DNA of 64,000 bases from Augochlora pura (taxonomy: Eukaryota; Arthropoda; Insecta; Hymenoptera; Halictidae). The notes under the pieces are model-generated. The model did no database searches and was not told where the DNA came from. It saw nothing but the letters and a program-made list of their open reading frames with translations. The stretch's first letter is position 1; each line of letters opens with the position of its first letter. The stretch is taken from assembly GCF_028453695.1 (NCBI RefSeq), contig NC_135781.1:1612001-1676000 (forward strand), in the 5' to 3' direction. Position numbers and translations under genes: made by a program. Shown here piece after piece: positions 1-11,689 of this stretch.

Positions 1-2345
1 ATGGATCGCGCATAGTCTTAGAGAGCCCGGGACCACCCTAGCCTCCCTCCTCTCCTCTCCGCTCTCGGTGGTTTCTCTATGTCTCTACGAATACAATTCC
101 CTGTATATATAAATTTCGCACATCGCCCGGATATAATGGCCGCTCGTCTTTGTTGGCCGGACACCGGGCGCGGATCCGACTCGAAACATTCTCAGCATTT
201 AGTTGGTGTAATTCCCCGGATGTTCCGATGCCGGTGGAGCCCCGTGGTGGTCCGAGAGCGCGCGCGTTCCCGGCTAGTTTCGCCGTTTCGCGACGGCAAC
301 AAAAGCCGCCGCTCTCTCTCTCTCTCTTTCGCTCTGTCTCTTTATCTTGGGTGTGTATCGCGGAACAGTAATTTTCGCCGATGGTTCACGCCTCGAATGA
401 AACGCAAAACGCCGCAGAGGCGGCGCGATACGCTTTGACAAGCAACCGTGTACCTCTCTCTCTCTCTCTCTCGCTCTTTCTCTTTCTGGAAACCCAATGA
501 GCTTGAACGCGTTAACAGGACTCGCAAGAAATTCGACGCTGTTTAATCACGATGCAATTACGGTTTTCGGAGGATTTTCATGGTGAACGTTTTCTTTAAC
601 GATATCATTTCTCTCGTAATTATGTCGGCGATTAGGGTTCTTTCGTTCTGAATATATATATTAGTGTAAAAGAACGCATGTTCTTTTTTTTTATTTTTTG
701 TTTATTAGTTAGTCATTTTATTAGTTTATTAACTTTGCTCTGTTTATTAGTTAGTTATGTTATTAGTTTATTAGTTTACTTTGTTTATTAGTTTGTCATT
801 TTATTAGTTTATTATTTTATTAGTTTATTAACTTTACTTTTTTACTAGTTTATCACTTTAGTTTTCCATTATTTATGCAATAAATATTATATATATAAAT
901 AATAACAACAACAATCGTTATTATCATAATTATTACAGTATATATAAATTATACAATAAATATTCCCACACAAATCGTCTCCAATCCTGTTCCCTCAAGC
1001 ACAACAATACTCTATGCATAATAAACGATCCGGACGTCATTGTATCAGCCACGGAACACCGCGTCGCTTCTAATAATTATGGCAATTCCGTGAACGGTAT
1101 TCCGGCGGATTGTCAGTTTTCGTGGGGCGCGTTATCGAAACCCTAATGTTCGAGGGATGGAAATGATCTTGAACCTGTACGGGGTGGGGAACGGAGGGGG
1201 GTATAAGTTTCGCTGGCAAGACAATGGCAAATTAACTATTGTTCCCGATGTAACGCTGGAACTGAATCCTTGCGACAAAGACGGCGAACGGACAAAGAGG
1301 AGCGCAAAGTTGCCCGCGGATTCGAAGTCAGACATCGGGATAATCAATTCTAGGAGAGGCGGCGGCGCGCGCGAGCGGTTTGTTTCGCTTATGTAGCAAG
1401 CGATAGACAAGATAACAAGAGAGCAGTATATACGAATTAAGCTAGCGGAACCGCACCGCTCGCGGATCTTCGGCCCCGCGTGAATGCAACTTACCCAATC
1501 GCAGCTGCCAACCCTTCCCTTCTGTGCACCGTTCTGATCCGCCATCCAGGTGGCCCAACCGACGCCATTTATTCACGATGATCATACCTCGTGCTAAACG
1601 GGCTTCTACAACGGCGCCGCGTTAGCGTACGTTGTCGTTTTCGTTACGAGACGCGATGTTTAACGCCGGATTTACGCGACGCTAACCCCCTTTCGCCCGT
1701 GCTTTAACGAGACTGCCTCGCGCGACGGAGATTTTTCGTAACAATTTATTAGGTACGAACATTCGTCCGTTTCACCGAATAAAAATGATATTTTATTTCC
1801 CCTTTTTCTTTTCTTTTCAACGAAAAATAGACGCAGAGAAATTATTCTAAATTTACAGCTAAAATGTTATCCGGTGCAAAGGGTTGAAATTTGTAAAGAT
1901 TATTTTGATTATTTATTACAATTGATTTAAAACTTCATTTAACTTGCTAGTTTTACAAGCGTTAATAATAAGGAATTTCATTATTATTTTATGATATTAC
2001 CTAGCAATAAACATTCCTATTGACGTAAAAATAATCAAGGAATAAAAATTCAAGAATTGTATAATATACATAATTATTAAACAACCGAGCATAATAGCAA
2101 TGTTGAAATTATGTAATTGTATTATCTTATATTGTTATGTTGCATAACAACGTTGTTGCGAAGTTGCCTTTGAAATTCCGCGAAACAGCGATCTAATTAT
2201 GCCGGCGTTTAAAAACCACCGTCGGAAGTTCGAAGAGTACCCCGAAAAATCTCGAGTGCCGGCGAAGTTTCGAATACGCGGAAGCCCCTTTACAAATTTG
2301 CGCGGAGAACGAGCGGGGCTGTTTGGAAGTTCGCGCGCGGGAAAC
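1..2345. other. Window start: no gene recognised
   Basis: CpG-rich sequence at 1-560 contains a CT tract at 452-482. AT-rich DNA at 640-990 carries an irregular TTTATTAGTTTA minisatellite (about 690-860). The stretch 1030-1760 is CpG-rich with chance open frames on both strands. AT-rich DNA follows to 2160. No exon was recognised. Confidence 0.6.
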
Positions 2346-2372
2346 GGGGGGGGGGGGGGGGGGGGGGGGGGG
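2346..2372. repeat. Poly-G run, 27 bases
   Basis: An uninterrupted run of 27 G lies at 2346-2372 in a CpG-rich context. It produces the poly-Gly and poly-Pro stretches in chance frames here. Confidence 0.95.
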
Positions 2373-2658
2373 TAAGTTTTTCAGAATACCGTCGCCGACG
2401 CTTGTCGCACGAATTCACGGTTTCCACCTTCGTAACTTCGAGATATTTCGCGAGCAAAAGGAAACTTTCCACGACGGGGACGTATCTCTGCTACGCGGTC
2501 GGAATTCCTGTCCGAGCAGAAAAATACATTGCGAGAGACTCTTGCGAATCCAAATTCGATTAGAGCTGTGTTCGAATCTTTGTAGTCGAGTCTTTAGATT
2601 TGAGATATGATTAAAACCAGTTGGCTTGTTGTGACGGAAAGGTTTGATATTTCTTTGT

Positions 2659-3028
2659 GACGAGTATATTCGTCCTATGACAAAATATTGTCATTTCTTT
2701 GTGACGAGTATATTCGTCCTAATGTATAATATTGTGATTTCTTCGTGACGAGTATATTCGTCGTAAGTTAAAATGTGGTTATTTCTTCATGACGAGTATA
2801 TTCGTCCTACGATAAAATATTGCTATTTCAACGTGACGAGTATATTCGTCTTGAAAGAAAACACTGACTTTTCTTTACAACGAATATATTCATCCTAAAA
2901 TAAAATATTACAATTTCATCGCGACGAGTATACTCGTTCCAACAGAAAACACTGACACTTTCTCCATGACGAGTATACTCGTCCCAAGACAAAACGTTCC
3001 ATTTTCATTCCTAACGAATATATTCAGC
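2659..3028. repeat. Nine-copy array of a 16-base palindrome, 44-45 base period
   Basis: The unit core is GACGAGTATATTCGTC or its fully palindromic form GACGAGTATACTCGTC. Copies start at 2659, 2703, 2747, 2791, 2835, 2879, 2923, 2968 and 3013. The copy at 2968-2983 is a perfect palindrome, and those at 2879 and 3013 are degenerate on both halves. The roughly 28-base spacers share a loose AAAATATTG...TTTCTT pattern but diverge far more than the cores. The array ends 39 bases before the TATA box at 3068. Confidence 0.9.
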
Positions 3029-3067
3029 GACGCGCTTGGAGTTCGCGTGGATCCGGAACGCGACGGG

Positions 3068-3160
3068 TATAAAACGCAGCCGGTGCCGCGTCGTCATAAT
3101 TTTTCAAGAGCCGCCGTATTATTAGACGTCAGTCTATAGGCGGCCGTAGAACAGGAACTG
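3068..3160 (+). promoter_or_regulatory. Candidate TATA promoter with short noncoding first exon
   Basis: TATAAAA lies at 3068-3074. A TCATAA initiator-like site has its A at 3096, 28 bases downstream, and a better initiator sequence, TCAGTC, lies at 3129-3134. The segment ends GGAACTG followed by the consensus donor GTAAGT at 3161-3166. No ATG occurs between 3096 and 3160, so any exon would be 5' untranslated. It could feed the nAChR gene, whose first recognised exon is 10.2 kb downstream on the same strand, or an unrelated transcript. A TATA-donor combination can arise by chance. Confidence 0.35.
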
Positions 3161-3444
3161 GTAAGTTTGCGACGCGTTTGTCCATGATAGGCCGCGTGCA
3201 CGTGATATATACATATACATATATATATACTACCTACCTACCCGTCGCATTCTACGCTCGCCCGAGCGTGTACCACGCGGAGGAGAACGCGGAGCATAAT
3301 ACCCACGCCTGCGAATCTACGTGGGTGTTGTTCAGCGCGATCGCGTTCAGAGCGGCTCTTTACACTCTTCGGCACGGAACACCGTGACAACGGGACACTA
3401 GACGGTGTCACCGTAGAACACCGTCGCTTCCTCCACCCGCGGTA

Positions 3445-3667
3445 TTAACCCTTCGCACTCGAGCGGCGACTCTGAGGCTTCGCTGAACGTTGTTCCAGCA
3501 CGTACCAGGATAGTTTTTCTAACAACAAGGTTTAGATTTAAAATATTGTTAAATAGTGGCTTTTTATTTACACGAATGTGCACTTTGTTGCATAAAATGG
3601 AAATTCTGTGAGCCTAGAAAATTATTTCTGATTTACAATTAAAATAAGTTCGAGTTCAAAGGGTTAA
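3445..3667. mobile_element. TTAA/CCC-ended miniature element, copy 1 (piggyBac-like)
   Basis: The 223-base unit starts TTAACCCTTCGCACTCGAG and ends CGAGTTCAAAGGGTTAA. The ends are imperfect inverted repeats and the interior is AT-rich without coding capacity. TTAA target sites and CCC ends are the signature of piggyBac-superfamily transposons, so this is probably a non-autonomous derivative. The family name is inferred. Confidence 0.6.
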
Positions 3668-4312
3668 CTATTAACTCCTAAAATAATTATTATAACAATA
3701 AACTTTAGATTTAAAAAATTGTTAAATAGTGAAACTACTGGTATAAATCTTTGTTGCATAATTTTAAAAAAACCATGCTAATTAAATCGGATAGGACGGT
3801 AATTGTTTAAACAGAATTTGTTCACCTGTCTAGCGTTGCGTCGAATGGAAATTTAAATACCACGTTTGCACGTGGCCACTGGCGTATAGCGCGTGGATTA
3901 CGAATCATTATAAGAGAATTAGCTTAGTTCCGGCATGGAATTCCGCGCGCGCGATACACGCGACGTGAGAGCAACGAAATTTTCAACAATGAATTAACAT
4001 CTAGCCCGAACGGTTGCGTTCCATCGTTTCATGCTAATTATCTCAAGCGCGTGGGGGGGGGGGGGGGGAAGCTAATTCGCCGCGTTTCCATGAATCTCCG
4101 GCACGACGTGTTTCCGATAAACGATCATCGACGGTTCGTTGCGACAATAAGAAACGCGCGTCCACCGGAAAATTGTTTGTACTCGACGAGCATATCTTAA
4201 CATTTATTGGTAACGATGGATGATAATATATGGATAATGTATTGTTTTCTTAGAAAAATAGTGAACATAGGATAATGCAAATTTATTATATTTTTTAAAT
4301 ATTATTAATAGG
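3668..4312. other. Noncoding AT-rich stretch
   Basis: This stretch contains a 16-base poly-G run at 4053-4068. Part of 3690-3740 (TTTAGATTTAAAAAATTGTTAAATAGTG) repeats wording from inside the preceding miniature element at 3530-3560, cited here only in part: the shared core is TTGTTAAATAGTG. No exon is seen. Confidence 0.5.
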
Positions 4313-4440
4313 TCTCAGGTATGGAACGTCCGTTTTAGGACGTCTTTAAGACCTTGTAAAGACGTTCCGAGTTGTACGTCGTTTTGACGCTTGAAATAAG
4401 ACGTTTTAAAGACGTCTCAATTTGTACGTCTTTTTGAAGC
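4313..4440. repeat. GACGT-rich dispersed repeat, copy 1
   Basis: The repeated words are GACGTCTTTAAGAC, GACGTTCC and GACGTTTTAAAGACG (4400-4414). ACGTCC at 4326-4331 pairs with GGACGT at 4338-4343 around a six-base loop. The 15-base word at 4400 recurs exactly at 43596, and in inverse at 43692. This is a dispersed noncoding repeat with no coding content. Confidence 0.7.
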
Positions 4441-4782
4441 TTTAAATTAAGAATTAATAAAAGATTATAAGATACTATACTATAGTATACTATATTATAT
4501 CATATTATGATTATACCTTGTTCTAATGACTTGATCTAAAAATCACATCTATAGTAAGAATATAAAAAATAATTTTGCATATATTAACTTGATAAACAAT
4601 ACACCTAATTCTCTTGTTCGATTTTAACAATAAATAATCCTTTTTTCATCGATTTTATAATATTCGTTCGCAAATATTTTACGTAAACTATTTTCCATAA
4701 AATCGCGTTACCTAATCGCGTTGCCATAAATTAGCAAACAATATTATATAGCATATTTGATATATGCTACGATGCTGGGGGT

Positions 4783-5108
4783 TTATTTAAATAAATGTTT
4801 GAAGTTAGTCAGGATCGTAAAAAGACAATCTCGTAAGCGGGGGCGTCGCCCTGTCGTGTCCGAGACGCGGCGCCAGTATTTACACGTGTCGCAGAGATAA
4901 GCAACGTCTTCGTCATTGTCACCACCTCCGCCCAGCCTCGTGTACGTGAGAGCCCAATCTTGACATTCTACATACCTAATCCATCCTCCCCGAGGATTCC
5001 GGGAACAACTGACCATAGAAATCCCATTCAACAACGTCGTCGTTGACGTCTCCACGAAAATCACCCTTCCTTTCCTGTCTACGAAGTTAATTCCTTTGAA
5101 ACAATCAT
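4783..5108 (-). CDS. Candidate terminal exon of a small cysteine-rich protein, unknown family
   Basis: On the minus strand an open segment of 108 codons follows an acceptor-like TTTCCAG at 5109-5115. It reads from D-DCFKGINFVDRKGR to a TAA at 4783-4785. The composition is ordinary and non-repetitive, unlike nearly all other open frames here. It has five cysteines, in the contexts DDC, VSC, YVEC, YLCDTC, plus a sixth near the end (RDC). The stretch GGWIRYVECQDWALTYTR is distinctive. AATAAA at 4782-4787 overlaps the stop and could be the polyadenylation signal. The phase matches an upstream open segment ending at 5231 across a 122-base GT-AG interval. I do not recognise the family. It might be a secreted protein, but no signal peptide exon was identified. 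It would lie antisense to the nAChR gene if that gene starts upstream of the window. A chance open frame remains possible. Confidence 0.42.
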
Positions 5109-5230
5109 CTGGAAACACGAAAACAATATTCTAGAATTTTTAGCGCACACGTATAGTATAATAATCGTCCTGTGGATTTTGTGGCGTTTATGGCAAAAAT
5201 AGGAACTTTATATAAGAACACAATATTCAC

Positions 5231-5393
5231 CTTTCCCATACTCTTGCTGGCAACTATAGAGATGTCGGTTGCATCCGGCCGACAAACATGTGGCAAACGT
5301 GGTGGCGTCGATGATTGATCGATTACGCGAAACCCTTAAATGATGGCCCGTGCACGGGGCGCGAAAATTTTCGGCGTTAAATGAACAACAGGC
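5231..5393 (-). CDS. Candidate upstream exon of the minus-strand cysteine-rich gene (5' limit unresolved)
   Basis: The minus strand is open from just after a TGA at 5394-5396 down to GGGAAAG followed by the donor GTGAAT, with the exon ending at 5231. In the frame that joins to the 4783-5108 segment it reads ATCLSAGCNRHLYSCQQEYG before the donor and adds three cysteines. The donor leaves one base (G) and the acceptor exon supplies AT, restoring an Asp codon, which is why this frame was chosen. No ATG lies in this frame, so a further upstream exon is required. The true acceptor could be CTCTATAG (exon starting at 5253) or one further upstream. The span given is the maximum open extent, not a claimed exon boundary. 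Confidence 0.3.
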
Positions 5394-5700
5394 TCAATCA
5401 ATTCCTATCATTGTCCCATATTCCGTCGTTACATACCCAAGGGAGTATCATTCATGCCGGCGCGGCGCGGCTCCCGGAGGCGCGCACACAGGGTACACGT
5501 CGACGGGCGGAGGAACGTTGACATCGGTGCTGTGAAAAAGCCGCCAACCCACCTATTCACGTTGACACCCGTTATCACACATATTTAGCCGAGGCCGCGT
5601 AGCGCCGCGTTAACGAGACGGTAAACGACGTGTATCGCTCTTCTTTCTGCGCTCCACATTTTCTACCCTTCTCCCGGCATGTTTCTTCCTCGAAGTTGCT
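5394..5700. other. No gene recognised
   Basis: CpG-rich DNA downstream (+ strand) of the minus-strand candidate gene. A first exon with signal peptide for that gene might lie here or further on, but none is convincing. Confidence 0.4.
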
Positions 5701-5728
5701 TTGTCTCTGTCTTTCGTTCTCTCTTTTC

Positions 5729-5782
<54 letters not shown>

Positions 5783-5873
5783 GTTGCCAGTGTCCCCTCT
5801 TTTTATTTCTAGTTTTCTCTGTCTCTCCATTGCTAGTATTCTCTCCCTCTCTCTCTCTTTCTATCTCACACAC
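5701..5873. repeat. CT microsatellite tract
   Basis: Mostly (CT)n with CTTT interruptions, including an almost pure run near 5719-5780. Long Ser/Leu and Arg/Glu frames across it are artefacts. Confidence 0.95.
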
Positions 5874-8750
5874 ATCTCGATCGACCCTTTCCTTCCTAAA
5901 AATATAAATTTCCGCAAACCTTGCCCACGTTTCTACGACCAAGTCTTCTCGACAGAAGAGAAAGAAACAAGAAACGCCGCGTTTCGTCAATGTCTTGGGA
6001 AGCCGCTCAGAAATTCAGTGCCGGAATGCGTTCGCGTTCGCGGAGGCATTCATTTCCTGGTCGACTTCTACTGCTCGGTGCATTCGACGCGTGCACGCGC
6101 GTATACGGTCGTTCTCGCGCGAACGAAACCCGCTGTAAGAAAGAAAGAAAAATGGAAGAAGGAAAAAGGAAAAATAGAGAAAAAAGGAAACATAGTTCTG
6201 GCGCTTTAATTTCCGTTTCATTTGTCACCGTTCCAGCGAGCCACGCGGTCGCAATGCAAATCGAGAGAGCCTCTCTTCAAAAATAAACGGTTCTCGTCTT
6301 CTTTTGTTCACCTCCCCCTTCTCCTCCTCATCCCACAGTTTCGTCGTTTCGACGGCAACTACCCCTCGTCTATTACGAGCAGAAGTTCTTTCGGACCGTC
6401 GCGGTTGTTTCGGCAGCTTCCTGCTTTCTTGTCCAAGGGACGGGCGCGGCGCACAGTTTCGGCCGGCGAACTTTCAATCGAACTAATCTCCGGCGGAGGA
6501 GTACGATCGTTTACAGTGACCCAGAATCAATCGATCGTTATCGTCTTTATTTATAGACACGGTTTTACCTTGATGGAAAATAAGAACAGCTTGTCGACCG
6601 CCGCATCGCCGAAGGATCCGACGGCGATTCGTTTCGAATTTGCGACGAGTATTTGTTGGTCCGTACGAGATTTCTCCTGTGAAATTTTCGACAACTTTCG
6701 AAGCCGATAATTAACAAATTGGCAATGTTATTTTTGTGTGTACCTTGTTTATTGTTTGTGATTATTTGAAAAAGATTTTTATAAATGTTTAGACAAGGTA
6801 TTTGCAAATATTTAGGACGAGATATTAACAAATATTTAGGAAGAAGTATTAACAAATATTTAGGAAGAAACATTAACAAATACATTTGCAAAATATACCA
6901 AAATATATATTTCTGCACTGGAAGCCGTTTCCTAAAATAATTTTTATGTCTCGCAGTGTTTGTTAATAATAATATAATTCATTATAACTATTATTATCAT
7001 TATTATTATTAATAACCATTATTATAATTATTATAATAATTATTATTGAAATTACTATCATTCTAAACGTACAAAATCCAAATCGCAACAATTCACATTT
7101 GCCACCGTCGTCGGGCGATTAATCAACGTTTCCCGGGACAGGCGGCTTTGAAATTCGAGGATAAAGCATCGAATAACAGGAAAGGTACAATTGCTAATTA
7201 AGCAGCGGGCCTCTCGTTCGTAAAAAGACACGTGCGACGGGACGCGGGGGATTTTCAAGCGAATTGCGAACGCGACGGACCGGGAGAACCGGTGAAAAGC
7301 AGTCCCCCGGTTATAAGTTTCGCGCCTCGTCCCCCCACCCCCTTCCTGGCACTCGTGAAACTGTTTATGTCAGTATTAAATCCCTTTTGTGGCGGCGGCC
7401 AACGTTACGCTCGGTTTAACCGTCGCAATTACACAAAAATGAATTACTAATTACTCGTTCGTTACGCGTAACGCCGCGCGGCGCATTGAAATTTTGGAAA
7501 CGCTTGCGCGACGTTGCGAATAACGTTACGCGGCGTTGCCGTATACATCGCGGCCGCGGTACAGTCTTAGAAACTAGTTTCCGAAAGCAGGAATTATTTT
7601 TTCGAATACCTTGTTGTTTATAAATGGTGTTTGTAAATTGTTTTGTCGTTTTTTATTTGTTAATGATTTTTATGGTATTTGTTTGTGCAGAGTTTACTTT
7701 ATAGAATTCTATACTGTGTAATATAGAGAATTGTATACTATAGTATATAGAATTGTATATTATACTATATAGAATTGTGTAACATAATATACAGAATTTT
7801 ATGCTATAGTGTGACCGAAAAATGGCTGGCAATTTGGCTGGTAATGTTACAATTTCTATGCGATCAGAGAAATTATTTAATTCAGCAAGTGAAAAATGGA
7901 TAAAATAATAAAGTTAAATTCAGTGTTAATATTTTTCCATTTTTTTTTAAACAATATCGTAAATAATAAAAGATGAAATCGCCATTGACGAGGTGTGTCG
8001 ATATTTCAAATAGCAGATGATTAAAAAGTTTCGATCGTTCCTGGTATAATGCTGAATATTTATTTACCGCTCGAAATATCCATTATACCAATCTCGATAT
8101 TCACCGTTGATAAACAATGAAAATGTGTTTCGATCGACATTCGTATATGCAAAAAAGATATTGATGCTGATTCCCTGCTTTATTAACGTATACAAAATAG
8201 TTTATGAATGAACGGACAATTGCAAAACTCGCGTACAGATCGTCAAATTTATTGCAAAATGCGACAGAATAAATAAGTAAATCAATTAATAAATATAAAT
8301 TATTATATTATAGTGCGTAATAATTTTGTTATATTATAGTAAATTAATTCCGTAATAATTGTGTTATGTTATGTATTATATTAAAATCGATATTTCTCGA
8401 AAAAAAATATATAATAAAATATCTCCATACCTCGTCGATTTTCAAAAAGGCTCCGCTGATAATTCCTTAGACAATTCTATTCGACCCAGAAAGGAGGAAT
8501 CTTCGACGTTAGAACGAAATCAATGTCATCGTTAATCAGATTAGGCAAATGTGGTGCCGCGTGCTATTGATCCAATGTTGAACTCTAGTTTATATAGTGC
8601 CGACATATTGCATTGCTCTGATTAATCACCTTTGTAATACCATACACGGAACACGTGCTCCGATCTCGATACCTGTCGTTAGTAAACAATAAGAACTATT
8701 CGAATCTGAATCCACATACACACACACAGGCACAGACGTATACTTCATAC
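5874..8750. other. Noncoding stretch with small minisatellite
   Basis: Open frames at 5900-6710 overlap in several frames of CpG-rich DNA and show no domain. At 6785-6895 a 24-base unit (TATTAACAAATATTTAGGAAG) recurs with TTTAG words at 6811, 6835 and 6859, of which only the first 20 bases should be taken as a rough consensus. AT-rich DNA with TATA/ATTATT simple sequence fills 6950-7080 and 7690-7810. CpG-rich DNA covers 7230-7560. No exon is recognised. Confidence 0.5.
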
Positions 8751-8756
8751 AACGTG

Positions 8757-8807
8757 CTCTCTCTCTCTCTCTCCCTCTCTCGCTGTTTGTCTCTTTGTCT
8801 CTCTGTT

Positions 8808-8850
<43 letters not shown>

Positions 8851-8899
8851 TCCCCTCAGTATTAGTCTCTCTCAGTCTCTCTCTCTCTCTCTCTCTCTT
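8757..8899. repeat. CT microsatellite tract
   Basis: Near-pure CT runs at 8757-8780, 8813-8847 and 8866-8899 with short interruptions. It is preceded by a small CA run near 8715. Confidence 0.95.
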
Positions 8900-10195
8900 A
8901 TTTAATTATTATATTAAAAGACTCATTACCTAATTCTTTTAATCTTTTCATTATTATCATAAAACAATAATTAATCATCATCAATCTCAAGAAATAGAAA
9001 TTAAATAGCAAGTAGCAAATTTATCCGTCGTTTCGACGAACATTCCATCGCTTCGACGGACACTTAAACTCGCTTCACATTTCTCGCGATAGACTCGCAC
9101 AATTTTCCCGTCGCGTAAAGACCCACCCATCCCTCCGACGATCGTCGAAGTATCGTTCGATATCGGATGATTAATGTCAAACAGCCCCGAATAGACGAAC
9201 AGAGAGGTCCGGCGCGAAAGTTTCGCGAATGAATCGCATAAACATCGATACAGGATAAGATAGGATTGATGGCGTGAAAGTTTCAGCAGCAGCAGCAGTA
9301 GCAGCTGAATTACGTAGGGAAGGATTTAGGTGGCAATATTCATAGCGCCGAGAAAACCCTGTGCTATGGATCCCGTGGCTCGACGGCAATTTATGCGTGG
9401 CGAAAAAAAAAAATGTTATCCGAGATACGGCGGACACAGTGCGAATAAAATATTAGGCGATACGATAAATTCCGGCTTGGACGGCAAATATTTATAGAAA
9501 CTCGAGACGACCATGGTACCTAATCGTTCTATTAATAGTTTTTGGAAATTGAAACATCGAGACTATTTCGAATCGATGTTGAATATAGTAAATAAATTAT
9601 ATTCAATATAGCATATTTGTATATTAAGTACTGTATACCATATTAAATACAGTATATTATATTAAATATAGTATATTATATTAAGTACTGTATACCATAT
9701 TAAATATAGGATATTCTGTTAAAAACAGTATATTACATTAACTATAGCATATTGTACTAAATACAGTATATTACATTAAATACACTATACTATATTAAAT
9801 AAAATGTATTATATCTTCCCCGAGTATTTTTACCTGTAAACTAATCAACAAAACGTCTATCAACATTCTAATTGTGTAAGTAATAGCCTCTCCTATTCAA
9901 TAGTCCACTGTTCGTATAATGGAATGCATCCTGTCCGCAACGCTGTTTGCCCGGTCCGTTGGAATTTTATTACTATAATGATCGTCGTCCTCCGCGGGCC
10001 GGTTTCAAAGCACACCCTCTCCCGCTCATTCGGCATAATGAACTATTGTACTTAAATTAGCGTCGAAATACTCGCTGTTTTCATCGCTAGCTCCACCGAG
10101 AATGCTCTCCGCGCTATCGGGGACCACCACGGGAAGTTCCGGTGGCGCGATGCCCCATTGCCAGACGCGTCCATCGCGCGACCGTTGCATCAAGC
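8900..10195. other. Noncoding stretch with AT minisatellite
   Basis: CpG-rich DNA at 9000-9470 has only chance frames. At about 9590-9810 an irregular unit of about 19 bases, of the form TATATTAAATACAGTA, is repeated. CpG-rich DNA resumes at 9900-10190. Confidence 0.5.
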
Positions 10196-10505
10196 TATCA
10201 TCAGCTTGCTCTAGAAGACCTGAGAAGCAAAATAAATATATTAATAATTGTTAAATACATTACCAATCGATAAACAATTTACTCTATACTTCGAGGTCAA
10301 AAATTAGCACAATAATAATTCGATAACTATTATCAGCTTCCTCTAAGAGACCAGAGAAGCTAAATAAATACAATGATAATTATTAAATATATTAATAACC
10401 GATAAACAATTTACTTTGCACTTCAAACTCAACAATCAGTAAAATAATAATTTAACAACAATCATAATCTTACTCTAAAACACCAGATAAAGCTAAATAA
10501 AAATA
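10196..10505. repeat. Tandem repeat of about 130 bases, 2.4 copies
   Basis: TCAGCTTGCTCTAGAAGACC at 10201 recurs as TCAGCTTCCTCTAAGAGACC at 10333 and more weakly near 10461. Each is followed by AGAAGC-AAATAAATA and later CGATAAACAATTTACT. This is an old tandem duplication with no coding capacity. Confidence 0.75.
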
Positions 10506-10749
10506 CTACCACCTACTTCCTACTAACATAATAATTTGTCCATAATAATCAACCTACAGAAAACAACCATAACCATTCTCACAACGAAAGGGTTAGCCGT
10601 GGATTAATATTCCAGCACCCAATGCACCCCAGGTACAGTTCGGTAAAACGCGGCAGCTCTGTCTTCCCGCGACGCAGAGATTTTCCGCTATATTCATTTA
10701 TTTATGCAACAGAATGGGATATCCTGTTCAGAGAAAAACAGTGAACGAA

Positions 10750-10939
10750 AGAGCGAGAGAGAAAGAGAGAGAAAGAGAGAGAGAAAATGAGCAGTTCTTA
10801 TATAAAGCATCGCGTCAATGGCCACGATCAACCGAGCATGTCGAGGCACGACGAACGAAGGTCCCCCCTGAATGTGCTGTGAATGCTGGAAGCGGACAAA
10901 AAGAAAACACGGAACAAAGGAGCAAGAGAGAAAGACAGG

Positions 10940-10971
<32 letters not shown>

Positions 10972-11060
10972 AAAAAAGAGAGACAGAGGAAAGGAAGACG
11001 ACAGGAACAAAAAGTGCGAGGCGTATTGAATCGTGTCCGCGTTGTCGTCGTAGTAAGAGA

Positions 11061-11110
<50 letters not shown>

Positions 11111-11275
11111 TAAAAAGAGAGAGCGAAAAAGAGTGAAAGAGAGAAAGAAAGAGAGAGAGAGAGAGAGCGAGAGAGTGAAAGAGAGACAGAGAGAAAGGAA
11201 AAGAGAGTAAGATAAAAAGAGAGAGCGAAAAAGAGTGAAAGAGAGCAAAAGGGAGCGGAAGAGAGTGAAAGAGGG
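10750..11275. repeat. GA-rich microsatellite region
   Basis: Compound GA tracts lie at 10752-10790, 10925-10990 and 11050-11275. A non-repetitive CpG-containing insert lies between them (10800-10920 and 11000-11050). Glu/Arg frames here are artefacts. Confidence 0.95.
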
Positions 11276-11689
11276 GAGGTTAAAAGAGGGTGGTTCGCCG
11301 GCAAGTGCATTTGTCGTAAGCCTACAATATTTCGGTCTGTCTTCAATGGGTGCACGTGCGCCGAATTCGGCCCCCGGCCTCGCGGGCCATTATTCTCTCG
11401 ACGAGAGACACAATCCTGTTGCATTTTGCATTCGACCGCGGCACCGCGGCCGGATTCGGTACCTGTTTAGGGCGGCCTTGCCCTAACACAATATCGCGTT
11501 GCGACCGAATCGACCTGCGCGCATCGGTTTAATCGAAGAATTAACCGGCCTCCGCGATCAACCCAACAGAACTCACCCATTCTATACTACTATTTTACCA
11601 TTCTTCCGTCCATCTATTATTACTCACCGTAAATTGTTTAAACAACTTTAGCGCAGCTTTTTTATTATTTTTTTAACAAAGTACGGTGA

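Noticed and set aside
6015..6221. Minus-strand frame with a signal-peptide-like hydrophobic start that could have served as first exon for the cysteine-rich candidate
   Set aside because: The hydrophobic run comes from an A/G-rich simple sequence on the + strand, and no donor with matching phase was identified.
10694..11424. Long minus-strand Ser/Leu frames and + strand Arg/Glu frames
   Set aside because: Translation of GA/CT microsatellites.
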